64,000 nucleotides of DNA, taken from the NCBI GenBank assembly GCA_013399875.1, contig VXAZ01009370.1, forward strand, positions 438,015-502,014, read 5' to 3'. This DNA comes from Gymnorhina tibicen. Its lineage: Eukaryota > Chordata > Aves > Passeriformes > Artamidae. Positions 36,756 through 46,060 of the stretch are shown here, in pieces. Within the stretch, counting starts at the first letter, position 1, and each line of letters begins with the position of its first letter. The notes beneath the pieces were generated by a model, which saw nothing but the letters and a program-made list of their open reading frames with translations, made no database searches and was not told the DNA's origin. The translations under genes were made by a program, and so were the position numbers.

Positions 36756-37065
36756 GCTGAGGCTCTCTCCTGCTTATCGACATTGTGATACATCACCCCC
36801 GGCTCAGGTCTCAGCTGCAGGCAGCAGCCCTTCCACGAGCCCTGCTCACGCACACGCGGACCCGTGGCCACCTCCATCATCCACGGAGGAAAAGCTGAAC
36901 AGACAGATAGGGAGGAAGCACCTCACCCCTCCAGGTCTGCCCTGGGGCTGATGCCCGTGTGAGGAGTCGCTGCTTTTGAATACCACAGGTCTCATCTCAG
37001 CATCATTTCCCGTTGCTCCATCCCCCTGCTTCTCCCGCGCTTATGGGAGCACTCAGTTCACACTC
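36756..37065. other. No gene recognised
   Basis: GC-moderate flank of the CpG island. Nothing specific is seen. Confidence 0.35.
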
Positions 37066-37200
37066 ACAGATCTGAGCATCCCCGGATGATTAAAGGAAGC
37101 GCTGCCTTTTAAATCGCTCTGATTGGGGTTGACGGCTGTGTGGAATTGGACACTTGGCTCTAATGATGTGTGAAAATCTCCCTGCCGTGACCCGTCGTTC
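37066..37200. other. Candidate conserved non-coding element
   Basis: GATGATTAAAGGAAGCG, CTTTTAAATCGCTCTGATTG and GGCTCTAATGATGTGTG occur close together without repeats. Composition contrasts with the flanks. Confidence 0.3.
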
Positions 37201-38555
37201 CAGCTGTGGAAAATAAGGAGAAAGGCGGAGGAGGGGCATTAAAAAACCCCTTCAGTGGGAGTCCCAGATCAGACAGAGGTTTGTCACTCAGGACAGTCCC
37301 TCTGGGGCTCTGCTCAATGCCTGTATTCGGCTGGGAGAGGCGGCCTTGCTTCACAGAACTGGTGGGGATGTGTGTAAATGTGGCACCAGTGGCAGTGGAC
37401 AAACTGGGGACCTGGTGTGGTGCAGGCCAGCATGACCAAAGCATCTGAGCCACACTGGAAACTCGCTCCCAGGCAAGGAATGCCTGCCAGTTTCATGGGT
37501 GGGCTCCATCCTGGCTCTGGCTGGTCTCCCAGTATTCCCATACTGGCACTGGGGGGGTATTATCCGAGACTGAGGTGCTGCTGGTGTGTGCAGGCTGCCA
37601 CGGCCCAGCCGTGCTGCTGGAGCATTGCTCTGGGCTGTGACTCCTCTGGATGAGACTGTGGCGAGCTGGATCCAGCCCCAGGGGCAGGCAGGCATGACCC
37701 AGCCTGTAGCACAGCACGGTGGCTTCAGTTGAGCCCCACAAGCATGGCAAGGATCACCTCAGCGAGCAAACCCCTCTGTCCCTGACCACAGGGGACACCA
37801 GCTGACACCTCCTGGGGTTAGTGTCCAGCACTGCTGCTGCCGGGGGACCAGCCAGCAAATCTCCACATGAAGGCAACGTCAGCCCAGCCCGTTCAATGCC
37901 TTCTGTCCCCACCACCTTCCCCTGTTATTAAATCCCTAATGACACCTGAATTCAAAGCAAATCTGGCCATACGCAGTCTAATCCTTCCTCTCCAGACAAA
38001 TTGGCTTCTTAGAGGCCCTCCTCGCTGAGATTCCCTGTGTCTGTGGCAGAGGGGAATGTCCAAGTGGGCTCTGAAACAAAGGATGAGTTTCCTCAGGCTC
38101 AGATGGGGCTAAGCAGAGGCACGGGGGGAGGCCGGGCACCGGCTGGAGGTGTCCTGCAGCGAGTGACCCTCAATGTGACATTGATGGCTCTTAATTCCTA
38201 AGCCTGCTTTGGGAAGGATTTCAGTAGATCCTATTTAATCACTGCAGCCTCTTCATCTCCCCTGTCTCAGCTCAGGGTAACGCTACGCGTTCTCCTCCGC
38301 CCGTTTCCTCCAAGAACTGGCCACCCTCCTCTCCCCTCCAGGGATCCCCAGCACGGGGCCACCAAGCCCTTCACCTGCTGCACAGTGCGGGGCTGCCAAA
38401 GCCACAGCTGCCCTTGGCCTGTTTACTGCCACGCAGCTCGAACAGCATCTGCTCGACTTCCCGTGTCCGTGGGAGGACTCGCTGACGAGGGGCACAGCTC
38501 CCTGCAGGTGCACCCACCACCTCCCCGCAACGGGGCTGCGCCGTGCACAGCATTA
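37201..38555. other. No gene recognised
   Basis: GC-moderate DNA with overlapping short frames on both strands and a slightly raised CpG content around 38280-38540. No credible exon. Confidence 0.35.
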
Positions 38556-39075
38556 AACATTTAAGCGCTTGTCAAAACGTTGTAACCGGTTTTTTTGTCC
38601 TGTTCCATTAGCTCCGTTTCCAAAGGCCGCCACCGGAACTACTGAACGTTTATTTCTATTGAATCCAGCTTAGAAGTTATGATCTGAGAAAGCAGGAGAC
38701 AGGACAGTATGTTCCGCAAAACCGGCTTTTCCCCGCCACCGCTCAGCCGAGACACGCTGGCCTTTGAAATATCATTTTTATTCCTGCCTCAGAAAAGCTA
38801 AAATGAAGAGATTGACTCTTCCACCTGCTTGATTTGCTTCTGCTGTTTAAATAAGGCACATAACTATCAGTCAGGTGGCTGCCCTGTGTAAGTTTTGGGG
38901 CTGTGTGTTTGAACGCCCTGCGCTGTTTGTGGTACCGGCCATGGGAGCTGAATTTCCTCCCCAGGTGCAAAATAAAGCGCTGTTATTACATGATCTTCCT
39001 GTTGCTAGAGAGGCACACACATGAATCTTCCTCCCTCGCTGCCTGTGCATGAACGATGTCTTATTATGCAAATAC
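38556..39075. other. Mixed AT-rich stretch, candidate conserved elements
   Basis: ACATTTAAGCGCTTGTCAAA (near 38557), AACGTTTATTTCTATTGAATC (near 38645) and TTATTATGCAAATACTATG (near 39060, an octamer-like ATGCAAAT POU word) stand out in otherwise ordinary DNA. Confidence 0.3.
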
Positions 39076-39540
39076 TATGAGTATTAGACAAAAAGCCCTG
39101 AAGAAAGCCAGTGGAACCAGCAGTTCAGATGGAGTGAAGCATGGGCAGGGGGGCCTGTGGGGACCGATGGTCCCCAGGGTTGCTTTAGGTTCACTTTGTC
39201 AGCAAAAAGTGCAGAGCAAGAGGGAGTTACATGGGGCTGGGGACACCTGCAGCCCCCAGGGGCACTGGGGAGATGCCCAACACACCAGCCCTTGGCCAGA
39301 GAATCCTGCACCAGGGTCACTGCAGGGCTGAGCTCCCCCAAGCAAACCCCAAGCTTGCACAAGGGAGCCGGGCTTGCTGCAGGACAGGGGATGGGACTGC
39401 TGGCGGCAGCCCTGCAGCCAACAGCCTCCCCTCCTTCAGGGTGAAAAAAAAAGGAGAATCTAAAGCCTTCTTAAAGACTTCCCTGCGTTTTAGTTCCTTG
39501 CTATTTAAAGACATGTGAGAGCCCAAGAGTTCCAGCCCGG
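39076..39540. other. No gene recognised
   Basis: GC-moderate DNA. Nothing specific is seen. Confidence 0.35.
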
Positions 39541-39582
39541 CTGCCTGTGCCTGGATGCTTTGCAAAGTTGTAATCCCCGCTA

Positions 39583-39616
39583 GTGACATCACGGGCTGTT
39601 GCCATGGCGATGTCAC
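39583..39616. promoter_or_regulatory. Symmetric CRE-like / RFX-like element
   Basis: GTGACATC (39583-39590) and its exact reverse complement GATGTCAC (39609-39616) flank GTTGCCATGGC, which contains the palindrome GCCATGGC (39601-39608). GTTGCCATGGCGAT resembles an RFX X-box (GTTGCCATGGCAAC type), and TGACATCA differs by one base from a CRE. A further TGACTTCA word lies at 39630. This arrangement is known from RFX/CREB-controlled promoters. Binding is inferred. Confidence 0.5.
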
Positions 39617-39699
39617 AAACTCAGAGCTGTGACTTCACCGCGGCAGAGACGGGCAGCAAGGGAGGCAGTGCTTCCCAGCCACCAGTGCCTCTGGTAATT

Positions 39700-39960
39700 A
39701 GCAAACCGGCACGGAAAATGAGGATGAAACACACAGGATAGGGACATAAAACCATTTTGCAAGTATGATCTATTGGAAAGCAGTCCCTCATGAGAAAGCG
39801 CCTTCTTAATGTACCCTGCGCTCTTAAATAACCCGCAAAAGGCAGGGAATAAAATAGAAATTATAGTGATTTGTTTTATTGGGCATTTCATTGAGTAATT
39901 AAGAGGATAATTATGAGAAGGAACATTAAAAGGCGTTACTCTCAGCCTTCATCCTGCTTT
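39700..39960. other. AT-rich island, candidate conserved non-coding element
   Basis: AATTATAGTGATTTGTTTTA, CATTGAGTAATTAAGAGG and GGATAATTATGAG (about 39855-39920) give dense TAATTA cores in a non-repetitive AT-rich setting beside the RFX-like element. Confidence 0.4.
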
Positions 39961-41535
39961 AGAGGAGCATCCTCATAGTGAACGTGCAGCATCATCTGAC
40001 ATTGTCCTGTGCCAGCGCGGGTTTCCCTGCAGGGAGGAAAGCGTGCATGGATGTGGGAAGGGGTGAAAAACATCTCCCCCGTGGCCTGACAGGAGGCCAG
40101 AGCTCTCCCAAGAAATGCAGGGTGGGAACAGTAGGTTGTGGGGAGCAAACCCCACCTTCGTGGTGTCTTTCGGCACGTGGTGTCAGGCCCTCGGGTATCG
40201 TGTGTCCTGCAGGGGAGGCTAAAGGAAAAACTGGGGGCAGATCAGTGTGGTGCAAAGTACAGATGGAGCACCACCACCGAGGCAGAAGTGGCAGAGAGCT
40301 GGAAATCCAGCTGAAAGCTCAGCGCAGTGGTCACCCTGTGCCAGGAGGGCAGCTCTCACCCACCCCCCTTCTAACGCCTGTCCCCCATTTTGTCTCCTCA
40401 CCTTTGGGACGTACATACAGAACTACCTGCTTAACTGATCCAGATCCAGACAGGACCCAGCACCGTTCCAAGAGCTCTCAGCAGTCCCAGCCCAGTCTAA
40501 GCTGCCTCTCTAAGATTGCCAGTATTTCCCACAGATGAGGAAGCCTTGGTGCTGGCCAACACATCCATGAAACACATCAGTGAAACGCAGACCTACTCAA
40601 GTCCCGAAATCTGCAGCTCCTTTCTGACCCATCAGCACATTCACATCACTCCATCCCATTTACCCACCATATCAGACACACTCCCAACAGAAATGTCAGG
40701 ACACCAGGTTCCACCACAGGCTTCCTCTGGAGCCCACGTCACATGCTGGGGACCCCAGGGCTCACATACTGCCACCTCCTAAGAGGCACCAGGTGAAAGC
40801 CAGCCCCAGGGATGGCAATTTGTCCACTTCAAGTCCCCAGTGGTCACTGCAGGGAGCAAACATGGCGATAGGGAAATGCAAACAGGAGAGATGGACACGA
40901 TGAAGGGAAAGAGCTTTACTGGAAGCAACGAGTCCCACTGGACAAGCATCTATAAACACTGAGATGACCTAATTCCTATTATTTCCTCAAACCACTTGCA
41001 CAGGTGGCAAAACAAGCAACCAACCCACCCAGATAAATGAGAAACCCCAACCTGCAACATGACAGTGCTGACCAGCTGCCAGGAATTAAGTAGCCCTTAG
41101 GTCCTTGTTTGCTCCAAAACATATATTTGGGAAAGCGCGCTGGAGAAGGCTGGCATGTTTTTAACTGGCCTCTGTGGCTGGAAACCCCTTTTGTCTCCCT
41201 AGGGAGATGGATGTGACAGCTATAATCCAGTTGCTATGCTGGATTTCAGGGACAGTGGCTTGTCCACGTTGAGCTCAAAGCATCAGACAACTGTCAGAAA
41301 AATCCACGTTCAGGAAGTCACCAACCCTCCCTTTTCTTTTCCAGGGAACCACAACTCCCCTCCGTACTCCCCTGCTCAGGGGGAGCAATTTCCATCCTCT
41401 TCAAAAGAGAGTAAAACCGGCTTTTTGGCTTCTGGCTGGCCCTTCCAGGCACGAGAGCAGCTCGCTGGGAGACTCGAGTGCTCAGCACAGCCCTAAAACA
41501 AGGCTCCTGTTTGAAGTGCATGGATTGAGGCTGGA
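39961..41535. other. No gene recognised
   Basis: GC-moderate DNA. A + strand frame of 186 codons (39978-40538) has no domain and overlaps minus-strand frames, so it is not called. Confidence 0.35.
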
Positions 41536-42258
41536 TTAAGAAAACCCAGGAGGAGTGCTTAGCTCTGCTCCTGCTCTAAAAAGGCCGCTCAGCAGCAGCA
41601 GCAGCCAACACAGCTTCATCCTGCCCAGCCCTTCGTGCGATCCCCGCGAAGCGCCGGGGAAGCGGCGATTTCGTGTGCGCGGTTCGACGCGACCCGGGAG
41701 CAGGGAATGGCAGGGCACGTGTTCTGCTTCCCAACGCTGCGGGAGCACCCAGAGGGGAGCTGATCCTCCCTGAACGGGGAAGCAGGGAATGGCAGAGCCC
41801 GTGCTCTGCTTCCTAAGACTGCAGGAGTACCCAGAGCGGAGCTGCTCCTCCCGGGGGGTTGCGGGAGCACCCAGCGCTGCGCTGATCTGGTTCTCACCCA
41901 GAGGAGCAGGCTCAATGACCTCCACAGGGGCAGGGAAAGAACAACAGCAAACGCAGGACAAAACTCCACCATTAACCCCCAGCAGAGCCTGAAGAGCCTT
42001 GCACTGCTTGGGTGCAGAGCAGGTCCCAGGCAGACACTTCTCTGTGGCTTGAGACAAGTTTAGAGAATCCCTTCTGAAGTTTCCTTCTTGCAAACACCTT
42101 ATTTCCCCCACTCTAATCAGTGCAACGAGCAGGCTTAGTGCAACACAAATAGGGAACAGAGGATGAAACAATTTTCCAGCCCATACCTGAAGGTGCATCC
42201 TTCTTTTCTCACCAAGCAGCGGGGAGGACGTTGCTGTCTCTCGGTAATTTTCCAACAT
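41536..42258 (-). other. Unassigned 240-codon open frame over a tandem repeat
   Basis: An uninterrupted minus-strand frame of 240 codons. Its middle is encoded by the 82-bp tandem repeat, giving related peptides (IPCFPVQGGSAPLWVLPQ and a diverged copy). Near its C-end an internal Met is followed by a run of Leu resembling a signal peptide (KLCWLLLLLSGLF), but this comes from CAG/CTG repeats at about 41585. No family is recognised, there is no splice or promoter support, and a + strand frame overlaps. Probably non-coding. Confidence 0.15.
41701..41890. repeat. 82-bp tandem repeat, two copies plus a partial third
   Basis: The unit beginning CAGGGAATGGCAG starts at 41701 and 41783. A shortened third copy (TTGCGGGAGCACCCAG) follows at about 41860. 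The copies differ at many positions, so the repeat is old. A CpG-rich patch (CGCGAAGCGCCGGGG and following) lies directly to the left, at about 41640-41700. Confidence 0.85.
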
Positions 42259-42600
42259 CCTGTGTTGCAGGTAGATTTATGCACTGATCATAGTTGAAGC
42301 TGTTAATAAAAAAGTGCAAAGAAAACGGATTTTACTGTGAAGTGTAGGGCTCCTTTTCTCCCAGCTTTGCATTATCATGACTTCCTCCTTTTTTAATCTT
42401 TTTTTCTATGATTGACCATGTTTGGGGTTCAAAGCTTTAAAAATAAATCGCGGATCGTCTTTCATCTACTATGCATGAGAGAGTCAGAATCATTACATGG
42501 TTTAAGTGGATATTTTGGGAGCAACTCTGGACCAAGCAGTTCCTGCTTTAACTGGGAGCCAGAGGGATGAAGCTAATTTGCAAATAATGTTACATGCTGG
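42259..42600. other. AT-rich island, candidate conserved non-coding element
   Basis: Non-repetitive sequence with AGCTGTTAATAAAAAAGTGC, TTTTTCTATGATTGACCATG, TTAAAAATAAATCGCGGATC and ATCTACTATGCATGAGAGAG. The rare CpG words inside an AT-rich context (TCGCGGATCGTC) suggest purifying selection. Confidence 0.4.
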
Positions 42601-42696
42601 TTTTGCTTGAACTCAGGGAAAAGCTGCAGTGGCTACTTGTCATTCTTTGTGAGAAATTGAACAAAATGGAAATCAGTTCACTAGTTAAAAAAACCC

Positions 42697-42736
<40 letters not shown>
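42697..42736. repeat. (AT)11(GT)9 compound microsatellite
   Basis: 22 nt of AT repeat passing directly into 18 nt of GT repeat. An A run follows after four bases. Likely polymorphic. Confidence 0.95.
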
Positions 42737-42739
42737 ATA

Positions 42740-43015
42740 AAAAAAAAATCTGCAGCAGACCAATTTCTCCCGCATCAGGGGAACATCCCAGGACTGCAAT
42801 TAAGCTGTGGCTCAGCACGAACCCTACTGCTGCCTGAGCACTGAGGACAAACACACCGGCCGTCCTTTTCCTGGGAGCACATTTTTAACTCGGTGAGCTG
42901 CGAGCTTTTCCGCAGCTCCACCTGAGCCACTTCTTCCTCACGCAGTTCAAAAGCCAACTTTCCCCTTCAGCATCACTCACGCCTTCCCCCAGGAGCGGGG
43001 ATCTCCGGGTTCTGC
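42740..43015. other. No gene recognised
   Basis: GC-moderate DNA with two CpG-containing words. Nothing specific is seen. Confidence 0.3.
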
Positions 43016-43345
43016 AGCGCTGCACCTTCCCAGGGAATCGCTTATCAATGACTTTGTGGCTAATGTATACAACAGGAAGCAGAGGAGCTAATATAATGCA
43101 ATTTCCCATGTTTACTGCATTATTACAGCGGTTGAATCTGCTGATTAGTTCCCATTTTTTTTTTTGCCGTCTCGTCCTAAGCATCCCTTTTATTTTTGCC
43201 CTGCTTATCTGCATAGAGTCATTTATTCACACGGCTGCTGTAACAGCAAGCAGGGCCAAAGCTATCATTTCTCCTCCCTTTCACATTTTAATCTTGCAGA
43301 CCTCAATCTCTGTGATACCGCTATTACTTTGTCCATATCTGATCT
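43016..43345. other. Strong candidate conserved non-coding element
   Basis: The sequence around 43040-43150 (CTTATCAATGACTTTGTGGC, GCTAATATAATGCAATTTCC, GCATTATTACAGCGG, CTGCTGATTAGTTCCC) and 43195-43330 (CATAGAGTCATTTATTCACA, AGCTATCATTTCTCC, GTGATACCGCTATTAC) has the texture of deeply conserved vertebrate enhancers: AT-rich, repeat-free, dense in ATTA, TAAT and ATTTAT cores, and split only by a T run at about 43156-43165. No coding frame fits. Confidence 0.45.
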
Positions 43346-44380
43346 AACGGGAACCTGCCATTATTATTTTTTTTTTTGGCCTTAAAAAGAAAAAAAAACT
43401 AATCTGAGCAAAAGATCGTGGTGGCTGTGGCACTAATGATCCCTGGCATAACTCCTTGCAGTGAATCCGGTGCTAGAACAGAGAACGTTTGTTTCCCTTC
43501 TCTCTGCAGAACTGCAGGACTGACCCCTCATGCACAGGCAGCTCCCACAAATAAACAGCATTGCCCCGATCTCCCGGGGGATTCATTTCTCTGCCAACTA
43601 TCTCAGTAGGTCTTCTTATTGTCTTATTTATCCAAACAGTGGAAAAACAACTCAAGTGGAGCCACTCTCCAACAACATGACTGGTTTATTCAGATTTGCT
43701 CCCCTACAAGCTAGGCAAGCCTCTTGCCCCAGTGGTTATTAACTGAAAAGGGAGTGGGGAAATTTCCTGTAACATGAACAATAACAGAAAAAACGCTCTT
43801 CCTTCCTGTTCTTTCAAGATCATGGCAAGACATTTTGCCCCCCCGGGCTCCCTAATGCTCCCCAGCTCCCAGCTCTGAGCTATTGCCCCAACTGGAGACC
43901 ATCCGCTGAAGCACCAAGCCAAGATGCTCTGCATATGCCAACCACACCAGCCAGAAGGGATTTACTTGAGAGAGGCAGGGAGACAAACTGAGGAATCCCT
44001 TCTCCTGCATCCCAAGGTTTTTCAAACAGCGGTTGCTCACTCAACGTTCTCACTTCATGTCCACAAGCTGCACCATCAATCCCTGGTTTCTACCTACGCC
44101 TTGCTCTTCACCTCTGCTTGCAGTGCAGAGACCTCCACGTGCCCCCCCTTCTCACAGGAATATTATAAATAAATCAGGGGCCACGTTCAGCTCCTGGTCT
44201 GTGATGCAAGCAGGGATGTGGAACTGCTTCAAAGGCACTCTGCACTGGCAGGGCACAGGATCCTGCCTGTGCCCCGTCCAGGATTTACACAGATGAGATT
44301 TGTGGAAATCAGAACAAGCCCTTCCCCACATCCTCTGCTGATTTGGAGAATCCCTTGCTCACGGAGCTCCCAGCTGCCCG
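43346..44380. other. No gene recognised
   Basis: Short T and A runs at 43367-43376 and 43391-43398, then GC-moderate DNA. Nothing specific is seen. Confidence 0.35.
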
Positions 44381-44520
44381 AGCTGTAGCGCTGCAGGAAC
44401 CTGAGCATTTCTTGGTCTAGCTGCACCCCAGCGTGTATTGCATTCACTATTAATGAAAGATTAAATGCTCTAAAGAGCATTATTAATTTTAAAGCTACTA
44501 ATAATCATCAGCTGTCCCTC
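44381..44520. other. Candidate conserved non-coding element with palindrome
   Basis: CACTATTAATGAAAG, then the perfect hairpin AATGCTCT-AA-AGAGCATT (44464-44481), then TATTAATTTTAAAGC and CTACTAATAATCATCAG. Dense homeodomain cores without repeats. Confidence 0.4.
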
Positions 44521-45690
44521 ACTTCACCCCACAAGCCTGAGAGCTGTAACGAAAGAGCAAATTCCAGCTCAGAGCATCTGTAAGCTGTGATCCACAGCCC
44601 AGCTCCGCAGCTGAAGGCCCCACAGGCATTTTCTGCAAGAAGTGAGGACCCTCAAAGATCTTCTAATGTGAGCAACCATAAAAAGCCAGAAATGGCAAAA
44701 AACCCTTTCTCTGTTGTCCTTGTCTTTGAAAGTGAGGACTCACACAAACCTCCCAGCTCTGCAACACTGATCTGACTTCTCTTGTGCCAGTCTGCACCCC
44801 TGTGATCACCCCAAGAGCCCAGGTTTGCTCAGCAGCAGTCGCAGCGGTCATTAGATGGTGATAGCCCATTTTAGTTCCAAGGGAAAGTCTGCATTTCCAA
44901 ATGTGTTCCTTGCCCTTCTCCTCCTCGGGAAAATGCAGCTCCTTGCAGGAGCAAGAGCCAAACAAAAGCCACAACGGAGCCATCCCAAATGAGTTCTCAC
45001 GGGACAGGACTGTCCATGTGAGCACGTAACACCCACCTCGCCTCCCAAAGGTAGCCTTTGCTCCCATCAGAGGCGCTCCATCAGCACCAGGAGCAGGGCC
45101 ATTTCTGCCCTGAATCCTCCAGCTGCTCAGTAGGACAAGCAGAGCAGGGAGCCACCAGCCCCAGCAGGGAATCTGTGTGTCAGAAGGGCACATGTGCAGG
45201 TACAAAGCATCCTTTGCACACCAGCAGCTTTCCTGCTGCCCTGGCACATCAGCACTGGTGGTGAATCACATCTCCTTTGTATTTCACTTGGAGGAACAGG
45301 GAGAAAGATGTATTTCACAGAAGAGAGTCACAAAGAGGCCCACCTTGGAAAATAGGCTATTTTTGGCACTATAATCCCTTTCCTGTGAAGAAGAGAGGGA
45401 GGCCCAAGAGACTGTAGGAGCTGCTGAAACCCAGAGAGGAGCCTGGCAGCAGAGCCTGGGGCATAATTCAGATATCAGGGACCAACAACCAGGACTAAGA
45501 CCCATGTTTAAAAACTGCAGCAGCCTCAGGACTGTAACCTGTGCTTCACCACCTGCCTGCCCACCAATCCAGCCATGCCAGTGTGGGATGCTGCAGAGCA
45601 AGAAGGTGAGCACTCTGTTCGCTTCCACAGACCTTTCCCAAGCATGCAAAGACCTGGCTCTTCATTTGAGTGCTAATTCTCGCTCTCTTT
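44521..45690. other. No gene recognised
   Basis: GC-moderate DNA. A minus-strand frame at 44663-45247 (194 codons) carries no domain and overlaps + strand frames. Confidence 0.35.
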
Positions 45691-46060
45691 CATCACAGTT
45701 TTTTTGCAGCTTTTCCACAAATCCAGAATACATTTGAGCGATCAGCACAATGTTTAGTGAGAAATTTGTATGCTACATTTCCGCTTGGCATGATTTTGAA
45801 ATGGTTAAGCTGTTAAGCCCTGAAAGGGAAGTTTTAAGAATACCGTGAATAAAAGAAGCCAAAAACAAAAATAAACCAACAGTGGCAAAATTAGAGCATG
45901 ACATAAAGGAACCATTTGGATGGATCCTTTTTTCCAGTGAAATGGTACGTGCTGGCTGCTCCAATGTCAGGATCCCTGCAGTTGTGTAGCACTTGGACTT
46001 TCATTACAACGGCAGAGAAATAAATGGAGACTCATCACTAGCACACAGGAGAGGGAGAAA
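45691..46060. other. AT-rich stretch, possible conserved element
   Basis: AT-rich and repeat-free, with GTGAGAAATTTGTATGC, AGAATACCGTGAATAAAAG and TTACAACGGCAGAGAAATAAATG. Evidence is composition only. Confidence 0.25.

Noticed and set aside
41580..41610. Signal-peptide-like Leu run
   Set aside because: Encoded by a short CAG/CTG repeat; no mature protein follows, as the frame stops within 20 codons.
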